Below are positions 34,424-43,427 of a DNA stretch of 44,798 nucleotides, piece after piece (the first letter of the stretch is position 1; every line of letters starts with the position of its first letter). The notes under the pieces are model-generated. The model was not told the origin of the DNA. It searched no databases and saw only the letters and a program-made list of their open reading frames with translations. A program made the translations under genes and the position numbers. This stretch comes from Arthrobacter silvisoli (lineage in GTDB: Bacteria > Actinomycetota > Actinomycetes > Actinomycetales > Micrococcaceae), in assembly GCF_003369445.1 (NCBI RefSeq), contig NZ_QRCU01000042.1:1-44798 (forward strand), in the 5' to 3' direction.

Positions 34424-35126
34424 CCATCCGGCACACGGCGCAGATGGCTCCTCCGGCGGCCTTGTCCCCGGGGGAGCCGTGTCCCGTCTCGTGGAGGTGA
34501 TCGCGGCCCTGCGTGAGCACTGCCCGTGGATGGGCGCCCTCACCCACGAATCACTCGTGGAGTACCTGATCGAGGAAGCCTACGAAGTGGTGGACTCGAT
34601 CGAGGCGGGCAAGGAGGAGGAACTCGCCGGTGAACTGGGCGACGTCCTGCTCCAGGTGGTGCTGCACGCCCGGCTCGCCGAGGAGAACGGCCGCTTCGAT
34701 TTCGACGACGTCGCCCGTGCCATCACCGCGAAAATGGTCCGCCGCAACCCGCACGTGTTCCGGCCCGACGGTACCCTGCAGGATTCTTTCCCGGCCACGG
34801 TGGAGGAGATCGTGCAGAAATGGGATGCCGTCAAGAAAGCCGAAAAGCCGGGGCGCAGTGATCCCTTCGAAGGCATCCCGCCGCACCTGCCCGCCCTCGC
34901 GCTCGCGCAGAAATCCCTCGACCGGGCTGACCGGGCAGAAAAAGCGGGCCGCGCCGGAAAGCCGGATCCCGCCGTCGTGCCCGTCCCGGTCCATGAGACG
35001 GAAGCCGAGCTCGGCGACTACCTGCTCGCCGTCACCGCGGCCGCGAGGGAGCAGGGATTCGACGCCGAACGGGCCCTGCGTGGCGCCGTGCGCCGCTACC
35101 AGGGCCGCGAGGAAGGAACCCCCTGA
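34395..35126 (+). CDS. mazG: MazG family nucleoside triphosphate pyrophosphohydrolase
   Basis: A 243-residue protein with one MazG domain at about residues 35-140. The metal-binding EExxE pattern is in YLIEEAYEVVDSIE and the second in ELAGELGDVLLQVVLHARLAEE. MazG hydrolyses NTPs, including damaged ones, to NMPs and pyrophosphate, and in mycobacteria helps resist oxidative stress. It begins inside the end of add and precedes eno, a common actinobacterial order. The C-terminal part (EAELGDYLLAVTAAAREQG) resembles a second, weaker MazG half lacking the metal residues. Confidence 0.92.
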   Translation: MTPTPTLPADHPAHGADGSSGGLVPGGAVSRLVEVIAALREHCPWMGALTHESLVEYLIEEAYEVVDSIEAGKEEELAGELGDVLLQVVLHARLAEENGRFDFDDVARAITAKMVRRNPHVFRPDGTLQDSFPATVEEIVQKWDAVKKAEKPGRSDPFEGIPPHLPALALAQKSLDRADRAEKAGRAGKPDPAVVPVPVHETEAELGDYLLAVTAAAREQGFDAERALRGAVRRYQGREEGTP

Positions 35127-35170
35127 GGTGCCTTCCAGGAAACCGTTCCGTAACCTTGGCCACTCTCGAC

Positions 35171-35176
35171 TAGGCT
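35171..35176 (+). promoter_or_regulatory. Possible eno promoter -10 TAGGCT
   Basis: TAGGCT in the 120-bp gap before eno would give a leader of about 65 nt. Unlike the leaderless genes here, eno has a good Shine-Dalgarno sequence (AAGGAG at 35235-35240). Confidence 0.4.
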
Positions 35177-35210
35177 AGTGCCGACGAGGACGTCGAGACT
35201 TTCCCTCTAG

Positions 35211-36527
<1,317 letters not shown>

Positions 36528-36545
36528 TATCCGCGAAAACGGCTG

Positions 36546-36581
36546 ACCGGTGGCTATGGTGGAAAGACCATGGCCGCCGGT
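36546..36581 (+). terminator. eno terminator
   Basis: A 15-bp stem (36546-36560 with 36567-36581, two pairs non-Watson-Crick) has loop GGAAAG and is followed by TCCGTTT. Confidence 0.75.
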
Positions 36582-36583
36582 TC

Positions 36584-36617
36584 CGTTTAATCGGACACCG
36601 CGTTTAATCGAACAGCG
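36584..36617 (+). repeat. Tandem 17-bp repeat between eno and the divIC-like gene
   Basis: CGTTTAATCGGACACCG is followed directly by CGTTTAATCGAACAGCG (15 of 17 identical). It lies right after the eno terminator and 83 bp before the next ATG, so it may be part of that gene's control region. Confidence 0.6.
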
Positions 36618-36699
36618 CGTCGGGCGGCCGTGCGAGCGTAGAACCCAGCAAGCAGCCGGGCGTGCACCATGTAGTACAGGCGAGCAGTACAGGAGTGTC

Positions 36700-37413
36700 A
36701 TGGCAACCCGCCGCCCCAAGGTCCCCCGGGCTGACGCCCTCGGCCGGCCCCAGCAGAAGGCCGGCGGCGACGTTATCCGGGCGGATTTCGGCGAATCCCG
36801 CAAAGCCGCCCCCGCTCCGGACATCCACGCCCCGGCGTCGCCCGCTGCCGCTGCTTCGGCAACCGGCACAGCGGCGGCACAAGGCACAGACGAAAAGACT
36901 GCCACGGCTGCAAAACCGAAAGGGCCGGCGTCGAAGGCCGCCCCGGGCAGGGCCGCGCCGCGGCCGGTGATTTCCAGAACTGATGGCAAAGAAGGCGGCG
37001 CCACCGGGGAGGGGGACGATCCTGTCCCGGCGAAAGGCTTCTCGGGACGCATGCTGGCGCTGGCCGTCGTCATGGTCGCCATTACCATCCTGCTTGCCCC
37101 GACGGTGAAAATCTTCCTGGAGAAACGCGCCGAGATCTCCGCCCTGGAGGCCGAAATCGCGGGCAAACAGGCCGAGCAGGAAGACCTCAAAAAGCAGATC
37201 TCGCGCTGGCAGGACCCCAACTACGTCAAACAGCAGGCGCGCGACCGCATTAACATGGTTATGCCGGGTGAAACGGGCTACTGGGTATTTGGTGCGGAAG
37301 TTCCCGCCGGTACACCCGGTGGCCGCACCGGCGATGGAGCGTCCGGAACCCCTGGAAACCTGCCTTGGGTGGATGGCCTGTGGGAGTCGATCCGACGCTC
37401 GGCAACAGACTAG
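36700..37413 (+). CDS. FtsB/DivIC-type septum formation initiator
   Basis: A 237-residue bitopic protein. The first 110 residues are Ala, Pro and Lys rich and probably disordered in the cytoplasm. A single membrane helix (about 116-137, LALAVVMVAITILLAPTV) leads into a short coiled coil (EISALEAEIAGKQAEQEDLKKQ) and the FtsB/DivIC motif with RWQDPNYVKQQARDRINMVMPGE. These proteins stabilise FtsL and FtsQ at the division site. The ATG at 36700 has AGGAG four bases upstream. The order eno, divIC, DUF501, ppx is common in actinobacteria. Confidence 0.9.
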   Translation: MATRRPKVPRADALGRPQQKAGGDVIRADFGESRKAAPAPDIHAPASPAAAASATGTAAAQGTDEKTATAAKPKGPASKAAPGRAAPRPVISRTDGKEGGATGEGDDPVPAKGFSGRMLALAVVMVAITILLAPTVKIFLEKRAEISALEAEIAGKQAEQEDLKKQISRWQDPNYVKQQARDRINMVMPGETGYWVFGAEVPAGTPGGRTGDGASGTPGNLPWVDGLWESIRRSATD

Positions 37414-37467
37414 ACGCGGTGCCCGCCGCCGTCGCGCCCTGAGGGAACGGCAGAACAGGGCAGGAAG

Positions 37468-38163
37468 GTGGCAGCGCCAGTGCAAGAGAACACGGCCCCT
37501 GCGACGGAGGAATCCCGCATGCCCTCGGCACATGACCTGGACGTCCTGAGCCGCCAGCTCGGCCGGCCCGTGCGCGACGTGGTGGAAATCCCCGCCCGCT
37601 GCGTCTGTGGCAACCCCCTGGTTGCGGCAACGGCACCCCGGCTGGGCAACGGTACTCCGTTTCCCACCACTTTCTACCTGACGCACCCGGTCATCACCTC
37701 CGCCGTGTCGCGCCTCGAAGCCGGCGGCACGATGAACGAGATGAACGACCGCCTTGCCGCCGATTCCAGGCTGGCCGATGCCTACCGCGAAGCGCATGAG
37801 GCCTACCTGCGGGCCCGGGACGAGATCGCCGGCCGCGCGGGCACGGGCGAGGTTCCGGAAATCGCCGGTGTCTCTGCCGGTGGCATGCCCACCCGCGTCA
37901 AGTGCCTGCACGTCCTGGTGGGGCATTCCCTGGCCGCGGGCCCGGGCGTCAACCCCCTGGGCGACGAGGCACTGGAAGCCATCGCCGAGTGGTGGACCAA
38001 GGACCGTTGCTACTGCGAGGGCGCCTGGGAGACCGAGGGCGAGGCGCCGTCCAAAGACCTCAGCCGGCACGGACCGCAGGGCCTGCCCGCCATCGTGGGC
38101 CGCCCCGCACCTGTCCGCAAGGGCCAGGACACCGCCGAGACCACGGAAGAAGGCACCGCATGA
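37468..38163 (+). CDS. DUF501 domain protein
   Basis: A 231-residue protein of the DUF501 family, of unknown function and almost restricted to actinobacteria. The domain starts near residue 19 (PSAHDLDVLSRQLGRPVRDV) and includes RCVCGNP, TFYLTHP and the cysteine-containing KCLHVLVGHSLAAGPGVNPLGDEAL. A possible metal or thiol site is suggested by its conserved cysteines, but this is inference. Start GTG 37468 overlaps its own AGGAAG, so GTG 37480 may be used instead. Its end overlaps ppx by 4 bp. Confidence 0.88.
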   Translation: MAAPVQENTAPATEESRMPSAHDLDVLSRQLGRPVRDVVEIPARCVCGNPLVAATAPRLGNGTPFPTTFYLTHPVITSAVSRLEAGGTMNEMNDRLAADSRLADAYREAHEAYLRARDEIAGRAGTGEVPEIAGVSAGGMPTRVKCLHVLVGHSLAAGPGVNPLGDEALEAIAEWWTKDRCYCEGAWETEGEAPSKDLSRHGPQGLPAIVGRPAPVRKGQDTAETTEEGTA

Positions 38164-39122
38164 AGCGCGTGGCTGCGATTGACTGCGGCACCAACTCCAT
38201 CCGCCTCCTCATTGCCGACGTGAACGGGGCCGATGTGAACGGTACTGGCGGAGGCGCCCCGCTGAGCGACGTCGTCCGCGAAATGCGCGTGGTGCGCCTC
38301 GGCCAGGGCGTGGACGCCACCGGCGAGCTCGCCCCGGAAGCCCTGGAACGGACCTTCGACGCGAGCCGCGACTACGCCCGGCTGATCGAGGAGCACGGCG
38401 CCGGCGGCGTCCGCTTCGTGGCCACCTCAGCGAGCCGTGACGCCCGCAACCGGCAGGTCTTCGTGGACGGTATCCGCGATTTGTTCGGCGTCGAGCCGGA
38501 AGTGGTGTCCGGCGACGAGGAAGCCGCCCTGTCCTTCGCCGGCGCCAGCAGCGTGCTGCCGTCGCGCGGCAAGGACCCGGTGCTGGTGGTGGACCTGGGC
38601 GGCGGCAGTACCGAGTTCGTGCTCGGCGACGCCGACGGCGTGATCGCGGCCAAGTCGGTCGACATCGGCTGCGTGCGCCTCACCGAACGGCACCTGCGCA
38701 GCGATCCGCCTACCGCGGCGGAAATCGCCGCGGCGGAAGCCGACGTCGACGCCGCCCTCGACCTCGCAGCCGGAACCGTTCCGCTGGAACGCAGCACCGC
38801 CGTCGTCGGGGTGGCCGGTTCCATCACCACCATCACGGCACACGCGCTCGGCCTGGACCGCTACGAACCCCAGCGGATCCACGGCGCGACCCTCAGCCTC
38901 GAGCAGATCAGCAAAGCCGCCACGGAGCTGCTGGACATGACCCGCGAAGAGCGCGCGAAACTGCCGTACATGCACCCGGGACGGGTGGACGTCATCGGCG
39001 CAGGCGCACTGGTCTGGCGGCGCATCCTGCAGCGGCTCGCGCAGTCCAGCGCCGGGACCATCACCGGTGCCACCTCCAGCGAACATGACATCCTCGACGG
39101 CATCGCGCTGAGCATCAAGTAA
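38160..39122 (+). CDS. ppx: Exopolyphosphatase, Ppx/GppA family
   Basis: A 320-residue phosphatase of the ASKHA fold, hydrolysing polyphosphate and possibly guanosine pentaphosphate. Phosphate loops are AIDCGTNSIRLLI at residues 5-17 and VVDLGGGSTEFVLGD at about 141-155, with GVAGSITTITA later. It is the short actinobacterial type, like mycobacterial Ppx1, without the C-terminal HD domain. ATG 38160 overlaps the DUF501 stop. The stop codon lies 14 bp before the subtilase ATG. Confidence 0.92.
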   Translation: MKRVAAIDCGTNSIRLLIADVNGADVNGTGGGAPLSDVVREMRVVRLGQGVDATGELAPEALERTFDASRDYARLIEEHGAGGVRFVATSASRDARNRQVFVDGIRDLFGVEPEVVSGDEEAALSFAGASSVLPSRGKDPVLVVDLGGGSTEFVLGDADGVIAAKSVDIGCVRLTERHLRSDPPTAAEIAAAEADVDAALDLAAGTVPLERSTAVVGVAGSITTITAHALGLDRYEPQRIHGATLSLEQISKAATELLDMTREERAKLPYMHPGRVDVIGAGALVWRRILQRLAQSSAGTITGATSSEHDILDGIALSIK

Positions 39123-39136
39123 TGGGGGAGCCGCTG

Positions 39137-40531
39137 ATGACGCATCTGCCGAAGGCCTCCGGACCACGACGGCGCCGCCGGACCCTGTCTGCCACGCTGG
39201 CGGGCCTGCTTGCCTCCACCGGGCTCGCCGCGGTTTTGGCCGCCGGCGGCCTGGCCACGGCGCAGCCCGCCGCCGCCGACACCTGGCGGGACAAGGAGTA
39301 CTGGCTCAAGGAATCCGGGATCGCCGAAGCCTGGAAGGAATCCAAGGGCGCCGGGGTGAAGGTCGCGATCATCGACAGCGGCGTGGACGGCCGCCACCCG
39401 GACCTGAAGGGTGCGGTGGTCGGCGGCACGGATGTGTCCGGTGCGGGCAACCCGGACGGGCAGAAGAGCATCGGCGCCAAGCCCGAACACGGCACCCTCG
39501 TGGCCACCATGCTTGCAGGCCGCGGCCACCAGAAGGCAAGCCCCTCCGCCTCGGCCGGTGCCGACAGCAGCGGGGGACCGGAAGGCATTATCGGGGTCGC
39601 CCCCGAGGCGGACATCCTCTCCGTCTCCACCTGGCTCGGTTCGGCGAACCCCGCAGGCAAGACCGACCAGGAGCAGATCCCACTGGCCGTGCGCTGGGCT
39701 GTGGACCACGGGGCCAAGGTCATCAACATCTCCCTGGGCAGCACCTCCCCGGAGTGGCCGCAAAGCTGGGACGCGGCTTTCCTGTACGCGGAACAGAAGG
39801 ATGTGGTGATCGTCGCCGCCGCGGGCAACCGCATCGGCGGGAACGTGCAGGTCGGCGCGCCGGCCACGATCCCGGGCGTGCTGACGGTCGGTGGCCTTGA
39901 CCGGGACGGCAATGCGAGCGTGGATTCGTCGTCGCAGGGCATCAGCATCGGGGTCGCGGCCCCTGCGGAAGAGCTCGTCGGCGGCATGCCGGGCGGGCGC
40001 TACGCCGACTGGGCGGGAACTTCCGGGGCCACGCCGATCGTCTCGGGCGTGGCAGCGTTGATCCGCTCCAAGTGGCCGGACATGAGCGCCAAGCAGGTGA
40101 TCAACCGGATCGTCAGCACCGCGAAGGACTCCGGGGTCAAGGGCAAGGACCCGATCTATGGCTACGGGGTGCTCGACGCCAAGGCAGCCCTGGGCGCAAC
40201 CGTCCCTGAGGCCAAGAGCAACCCTCTCGGTTCCATCAGCGACTGGATCCGCGTCCACCGGCGCGGCGACTTCAGCACCCCGACGCCGGAGCCAAGCCCC
40301 ACCAAGAAGGCAAGCGCCAAGCCCACCTTGAAGGACCCCACTGTCCCCGCGGCCAAAACCCCGGCCGACGCCGGAACTGCACTTCCGGGCGTGGTGGTGA
40401 TCGGCTTCGGTGTCCTGTTCGTCGCCATCGTTGCGGGCGCCGTCATCCAGCTGCGCAGGGTCTATCGGACCACCCCCGCAGAACCGGACACAGGCACCCT
40501 GGACGCAGTGGAGCCGGGCGCCAGGAAGTAG
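39137..40531 (+). CDS. Membrane-anchored S8 serine protease, mycosin-like layout
   Basis: A 464-residue exported subtilase. An N-terminal signal peptide with RRRRRT and a long hydrophobic core ends near AQPAAADTW. The catalytic triad is Asp80 (IIDSGVDGRHPDL), His118 (EHGTLVATMLAG) and Ser296 (GTSGATPIVSG). A Pro/Thr/Lys-rich stretch leads to a C-terminal membrane helix (about 414-437) and a basic cytosolic tail, as in mycosins. The ATG at 39137 is preferred over 39122, with GGGGAG upstream. No other type VII secretion genes are in the window, so a mycosin role cannot be claimed. Confidence 0.92.
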   Translation: MTHLPKASGPRRRRRTLSATLAGLLASTGLAAVLAAGGLATAQPAAADTWRDKEYWLKESGIAEAWKESKGAGVKVAIIDSGVDGRHPDLKGAVVGGTDVSGAGNPDGQKSIGAKPEHGTLVATMLAGRGHQKASPSASAGADSSGGPEGIIGVAPEADILSVSTWLGSANPAGKTDQEQIPLAVRWAVDHGAKVINISLGSTSPEWPQSWDAAFLYAEQKDVVIVAAAGNRIGGNVQVGAPATIPGVLTVGGLDRDGNASVDSSSQGISIGVAAPAEELVGGMPGGRYADWAGTSGATPIVSGVAALIRSKWPDMSAKQVINRIVSTAKDSGVKGKDPIYGYGVLDAKAALGATVPEAKSNPLGSISDWIRVHRRGDFSTPTPEPSPTKKASAKPTLKDPTVPAAKTPADAGTALPGVVVIGFGVLFVAIVAGAVIQLRRVYRTTPAEPDTGTLDAVEPGARK

Positions 40532-40566
40532 CCGCCGTGCCCCGCAGGGGAGCCCTCAAAAGCAGC

Positions 40567-40584
40567 TAGTGAAGATTTTCACAA
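40567..40584. promoter_or_regulatory. Rex-like operator upstream of ndh
   Basis: TAGTGAAGATTTTCACAA matches the Rex consensus TTGTGAA-WWWW-TTCACAA at 13 of 14 arm positions. It covers the -35 region of the ndh promoter (-10 TATTCT at 40592-40597). Rex senses NADH/NAD+ and represses ndh in related bacteria. Confidence 0.7.
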
Positions 40585-40591
40585 AGTGCGC

Positions 40592-40597
40592 TATTCT
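40592..40597 (+). promoter_or_regulatory. ndh -10 element TATTCT, leaderless promoter
   Basis: TATTCT is followed by 6 nt and ATG 40604; no Shine-Dalgarno sequence is seen. Confidence 0.5.
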
Positions 40598-40603
40598 GGA
40601 TTC

Positions 40604-42052
40604 ATGGCACCCACCCCTGAGCTTATTGACCGTCCCCGTGTTCTCGTTGTCGGCGGCGGTTACGTCGGCCTCTACGTCGCACTGAAGTTGCAGAAGAAGA
40701 TCGCAAACGCCGGCGGCATCGTCACCGTCGTCGATCCCCTGCCCTACATGACCTACCAGCCCTTCCTCCCGGAAGTTGCCGGTGGCAACATCGAGGCGCG
40801 CCACGCCGTCGTCTCCCACCGCCAGCACCTGAAGCACACCGAGCTGATCCAGGGCCGCGTCACCAGCATCGACCACGCCAACCGCACTGCGGTTGTTGCC
40901 CCGGCCGACGGCGGCGCCCCGTTCGAGATCCCGTACTTCGACGTCGTCTTGGCCGCCGGTGCCATCACCCGCACCTTCCCGATCAAGGGCCTCGCGGACA
41001 AGGGCATCGGCCTGAAGACCATCGAGGAAGCCGTTGCGCTGCGCAACAAGGTCCTCGAGCGCATCGAAGCCGCGTCCACCATGACCGACGCTGCAGCGCG
41101 CGCCAAGGCCTTGACCTTCGTGGTCGTCGGCGGCGGCTTCGCCGGCATCGAGTGCATCACCGAAATGGAAGACCTCGCCCGCGCCGCGGTCAAGAACAAC
41201 CCGCGCATCAAGCAGGAGGAAGTCCGCTTCATCCTGGTCGAAGCCATGGGCCGCATCATGCCCGAGGTCACCGCACCGCAGGCCGAGTGGGTCGTCGAGC
41301 ACCTGCGCAGCCGCGGCATCGAGGTGCTGCTGAACACCTCCCTCGACAACGCCGAGGGCACCCTGAAGCTGATCAACATGCCGGACAAGTCCCCGGCCGA
41401 GGAAGTAGCTGCCGACACCCTGGTGTGGGCCGCCGGCGTGCAGGCCAACCCGATGGTCCGCTCCACCGACTTCCCGCTGGAACCCCGCGGCCGCGTCAAG
41501 GTCCTCCCGGACCTGCGCATCGGCGGCGACGAAGGCATCGTGGAGAACGCCTGGGCCGCCGGCGACATCGCCGCTGTTCCGGACCTCACCGGCAAGGGCC
41601 TGCCGGACGGTACCTGCGTGCCGAACGCCCAGCACGCCCTGCGCCAGGCCAAGAAGCTCGCCAAGAACCTCTGGGCCTCCCGCTGGGACAAGCCGCTGAC
41701 CGACTACAAGCACAAGAACCTCGGTGCTGTGGCCGGCTTCGGTGAATGGAAGGGCGTTGCCAACATCAACCTCCTGGGCCGCATCGGCCTCAAGGGCGGC
41801 CTGGCCTGGCTGGCGCACCGCGGCTACCACGGCCTTGCCATGCCCACCGTCGAGCGCAAGTTCCGCGTGATCTTCGGCTGGATCCTGGCCTTCTTCGCAG
41901 GCCGAGACACCACCCAGCTGATCGACCTGGACAACCCGCGCGGCGCCTTCGTGGCCGCTGCCACCCCGGCCCCCAAGCCCGCTGCTGCCCCGGCACCCGC
42001 GGCCCCGGCCGAGGACAAGGACAAGGCGCCGGTCACGGCCGACGCCAAGTAA
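40604..42052 (+). CDS. ndh: Type II NADH:quinone oxidoreductase (NDH-2)
   Basis: A 482-residue FAD enzyme that passes electrons from NADH to quinone without proton pumping. The FAD loop is VLVVGGGYVGLYVALKL near residue 15 and the NADH loop VVVGGGFAGIECITEM near residue 175. The C-terminal FAD contact is NAWAAGDIAAVPD, and a QHALRQAKK segment typical of NDH-2 follows. The C-terminus has a hydrophobic amphipathic region (FRVIFGWILAFFAGRDTTQLI) for membrane attachment, then an Ala/Pro-rich acidic tail. A Rex-like box covers its promoter. Confidence 0.95.
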   Translation: MAPTPELIDRPRVLVVGGGYVGLYVALKLQKKIANAGGIVTVVDPLPYMTYQPFLPEVAGGNIEARHAVVSHRQHLKHTELIQGRVTSIDHANRTAVVAPADGGAPFEIPYFDVVLAAGAITRTFPIKGLADKGIGLKTIEEAVALRNKVLERIEAASTMTDAAARAKALTFVVVGGGFAGIECITEMEDLARAAVKNNPRIKQEEVRFILVEAMGRIMPEVTAPQAEWVVEHLRSRGIEVLLNTSLDNAEGTLKLINMPDKSPAEEVAADTLVWAAGVQANPMVRSTDFPLEPRGRVKVLPDLRIGGDEGIVENAWAAGDIAAVPDLTGKGLPDGTCVPNAQHALRQAKKLAKNLWASRWDKPLTDYKHKNLGAVAGFGEWKGVANINLLGRIGLKGGLAWLAHRGYHGLAMPTVERKFRVIFGWILAFFAGRDTTQLIDLDNPRGAFVAAATPAPKPAAAPAPAAPAEDKDKAPVTADAK

Positions 42053-42053
42053 G

Positions 42054-42112
42054 TCCCCACCGCCCCCCTCGCTTCGCTACGCTCAGCCAGGGAACCCGGG
42101 CGGCGTGGCCCC
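42054..42112 (-). repeat. Dispersed hairpin repeat, copy 3 (inverted)
   Basis: The reverse complement matches the repeats at 7849 and 15045 in the flanks (CCACGCCGCCCGGGTTCCCTGG and GGCGGTGGGGA); the loop holds GAGCGTAGCGAAGCGAG. It begins 2 bp after the ndh stop codon. Confidence 0.75.
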
Positions 42113-42123
42113 TGCTTACGAGA

Positions 42124-42161
42124 ACGGCGGCCGTCTCCCCGCGCGGGGAGGCGGCCGCCGT
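42124..42161 (+). terminator. ndh terminator
   Basis: A 17-bp stem (42124-42140 with 42145-42161, one wobble) has loop GCGC. It follows repeat copy 3. Confidence 0.75.
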
Positions 42162-42206
42162 CGTCGTATCTGCCGGGCACATGCCCGGACACGGACCGCC
42201 CAGCCC

Positions 42207-42212
42207 TAGACT
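42207..42212 (+). promoter_or_regulatory. -10 element TAGACT, leaderless promoter of the ACT-GNAT gene
   Basis: TAGACT is followed by 7 nt and ATG 42220. Confidence 0.5.
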
Positions 42213-42219
42213 GTCTGCC

Positions 42220-43155
42220 ATGGCAGGCGAAACTGATCTGACGGCGCTTCTCGCATCGATGCATCCGGTCCTCCGGGAGGGCGAGTACGTATATGCGCTG
42301 TGGCCGCATGGCAAGCCCCTGGAGGGCGACATCGAGGCTGCCGTCCGCGAAGCCGAGGGCCTCACGGTGGTGCTGCACCGCGACGAAGCCGAACGGCTGG
42401 GCCTCGCCTACGACTTCGTGGCAGCCTGGATCACCCTGCAGGTCCATTCCGCGCTGGAAGCCGTGGGCCTGACGGCTGCCGTCAGTTCTGCGCTCGGTGC
42501 TGCGGGGATCAGCTGCAACGTCCTGGCCGGCTTCCACCACGACCACCTCCTGGTGCCCACCGCACAGGCAGGCCATGCGATGGAAGTCCTCACCCTCCTT
42601 CAGCAGGGGCTGGTGCTGCGCGGCGAGGTCCCTGCGGACCGCGAGGCGATCCTGGCCCTGGCAGCATCGGCGTTCTCGATCAGCCCGGTCACCGGCCTGC
42701 CGGTGGACGGTATCCCGGCGGAGGTGGGGCTCCTGGCGGAACTCTTCGCATGTGAGGAATACCTCCCCGAGTTCAGCATCGTGGCCGAGTTGGGCGGTGA
42801 GATCGTGGGGCACGTCATCAGCACCCGCGGCGCCGTGGACGGGCTCGCCTTCCTCGGGCTCGGGCCCATCAGCGTGGAGCCGCACCTGCAGCGGCGCGGA
42901 ATCGGCTCGGCCCTGCTCCGCGAAACAGCCCGCCGCGCCGAGGCTGCGGGGGAGGCCGGCATCGCGTTGCTCGGCAGCACCGTGTACTACCCGCGCTTCG
43001 GCTTTGTCCCCGCCGGCTCGGTGGGCATTGGCGCTCCCGATCCTGCCTGGGGCGAGCATTTCCAGGTGCTGCCGCTGCCCGGAATGCCCGACGGCGGCAC
43101 ATCCGGCGGCGTCAGGGGGACCTTCCGCTATGCGGCGCCTTTCCAGCGGCTGTAG
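42220..43155 (+). CDS. ACT domain (DUF2241/ACT_3 type) fused to GNAT N-acetyltransferase
   Basis: A 311-residue two-domain protein. Residues 1-130 match the DUF2241/ACT_3 type ACT domain, with motifs TDLTALLASMHPVL, YVYALWP, EAEGLTVVLHRDEA, ITLQVHSALEAVGLTAAVS and GISCNVLAGFHHDHLLVP. From residue about 142 a YhbS-like GNAT domain follows: the acetyl-CoA loop is VEPHLQRRGIGSALLRE and the C-terminal strand region is YYPRFGFVPAG. ACT domains of this type are usually encoded alone and often bind amino acids. Fusion to an acetyltransferase suggests ligand-gated acetylation, an inference. ATG 42220 fits a leaderless promoter. The gene ends 91 bp before a tRNA gene. Confidence 0.9.
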   Translation: MAGETDLTALLASMHPVLREGEYVYALWPHGKPLEGDIEAAVREAEGLTVVLHRDEAERLGLAYDFVAAWITLQVHSALEAVGLTAAVSSALGAAGISCNVLAGFHHDHLLVPTAQAGHAMEVLTLLQQGLVLRGEVPADREAILALAASAFSISPVTGLPVDGIPAEVGLLAELFACEEYLPEFSIVAELGGEIVGHVISTRGAVDGLAFLGLGPISVEPHLQRRGIGSALLRETARRAEAAGEAGIALLGSTVYYPRFGFVPAGSVGIGAPDPAWGEHFQVLPLPGMPDGGTSGGVRGTFRYAAPFQRL

Positions 43156-43231
43156 CTGGGCCCGGGAGGCGGCCGGCGGGGCCAGGCCGTGGCGCGTCCG
43201 CCGCAGCCCCACCTGGGCTGGTCCGCCGGGT

Positions 43232-43237
43232 TAGGAT
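43232..43237 (+). promoter_or_regulatory. Possible tRNA promoter -10 TAGGAT
   Basis: TAGGAT lies 9 bp before the mature 5' end of the tRNA. No clear -35 was found. Confidence 0.35.
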
Positions 43238-43246
43238 AATCCGGGC

Positions 43247-43320
43247 GCCCCAGTAGCCCAATTGGCAGAGGCAGCGGACTTAAAATCCGCAAAGTCAGGG
43301 TTCGAGTCCCTGCTGGGGCA
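43247..43320 (+). tRNA. tRNA-Leu (anticodon TAA), short variable loop
   Basis: A complete 74-nt cloverleaf: acceptor GCCCCAG with CTGGGGC, a 3-bp D stem (GCC with GGC), anticodon stem GCGGA with TCCGC and loop CTTAAAA giving anticodon TAA, variable loop AAAGT, T arm CAGGG-TTCGAGT-CCCTG and discriminator A. No CCA is encoded. TAA reads the UUA codon, hence leucine. However, tRNA-Leu normally has a long class II variable arm and this one has five nucleotides, which is odd. The adjacent integrase gene suggests the 3' part is or was an attachment site. Confidence 0.88.
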
Positions 43321-43327
43321 CGACGCA

Positions 43328-43373
43328 AGGCAGCCCCGCTTCCCTTTGTTTTTCAAGGGAGGCGGGGCTGCTT
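43328..43373 (+). terminator. Terminator after the tRNA
   Basis: A 17-bp stem (43330-43346 with 43355-43371, one wobble, extendable by two weaker pairs) has loop TGTTTTTC. It lies between the tRNA and the convergent integrase gene. Confidence 0.8.
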
Positions 43374-43427
43374 CGACGTTTCAGTGAGCCTGCCCGGGCC
43401 TTGGACGGTGGCCTATTTGGTGGCCTA

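Noticed and set aside
39137..40531. Type VII secretion locus
   Set aside because: Only a mycosin-like protease is present; no ESX ATPase, WXG100 or membrane channel gene lies in the window.
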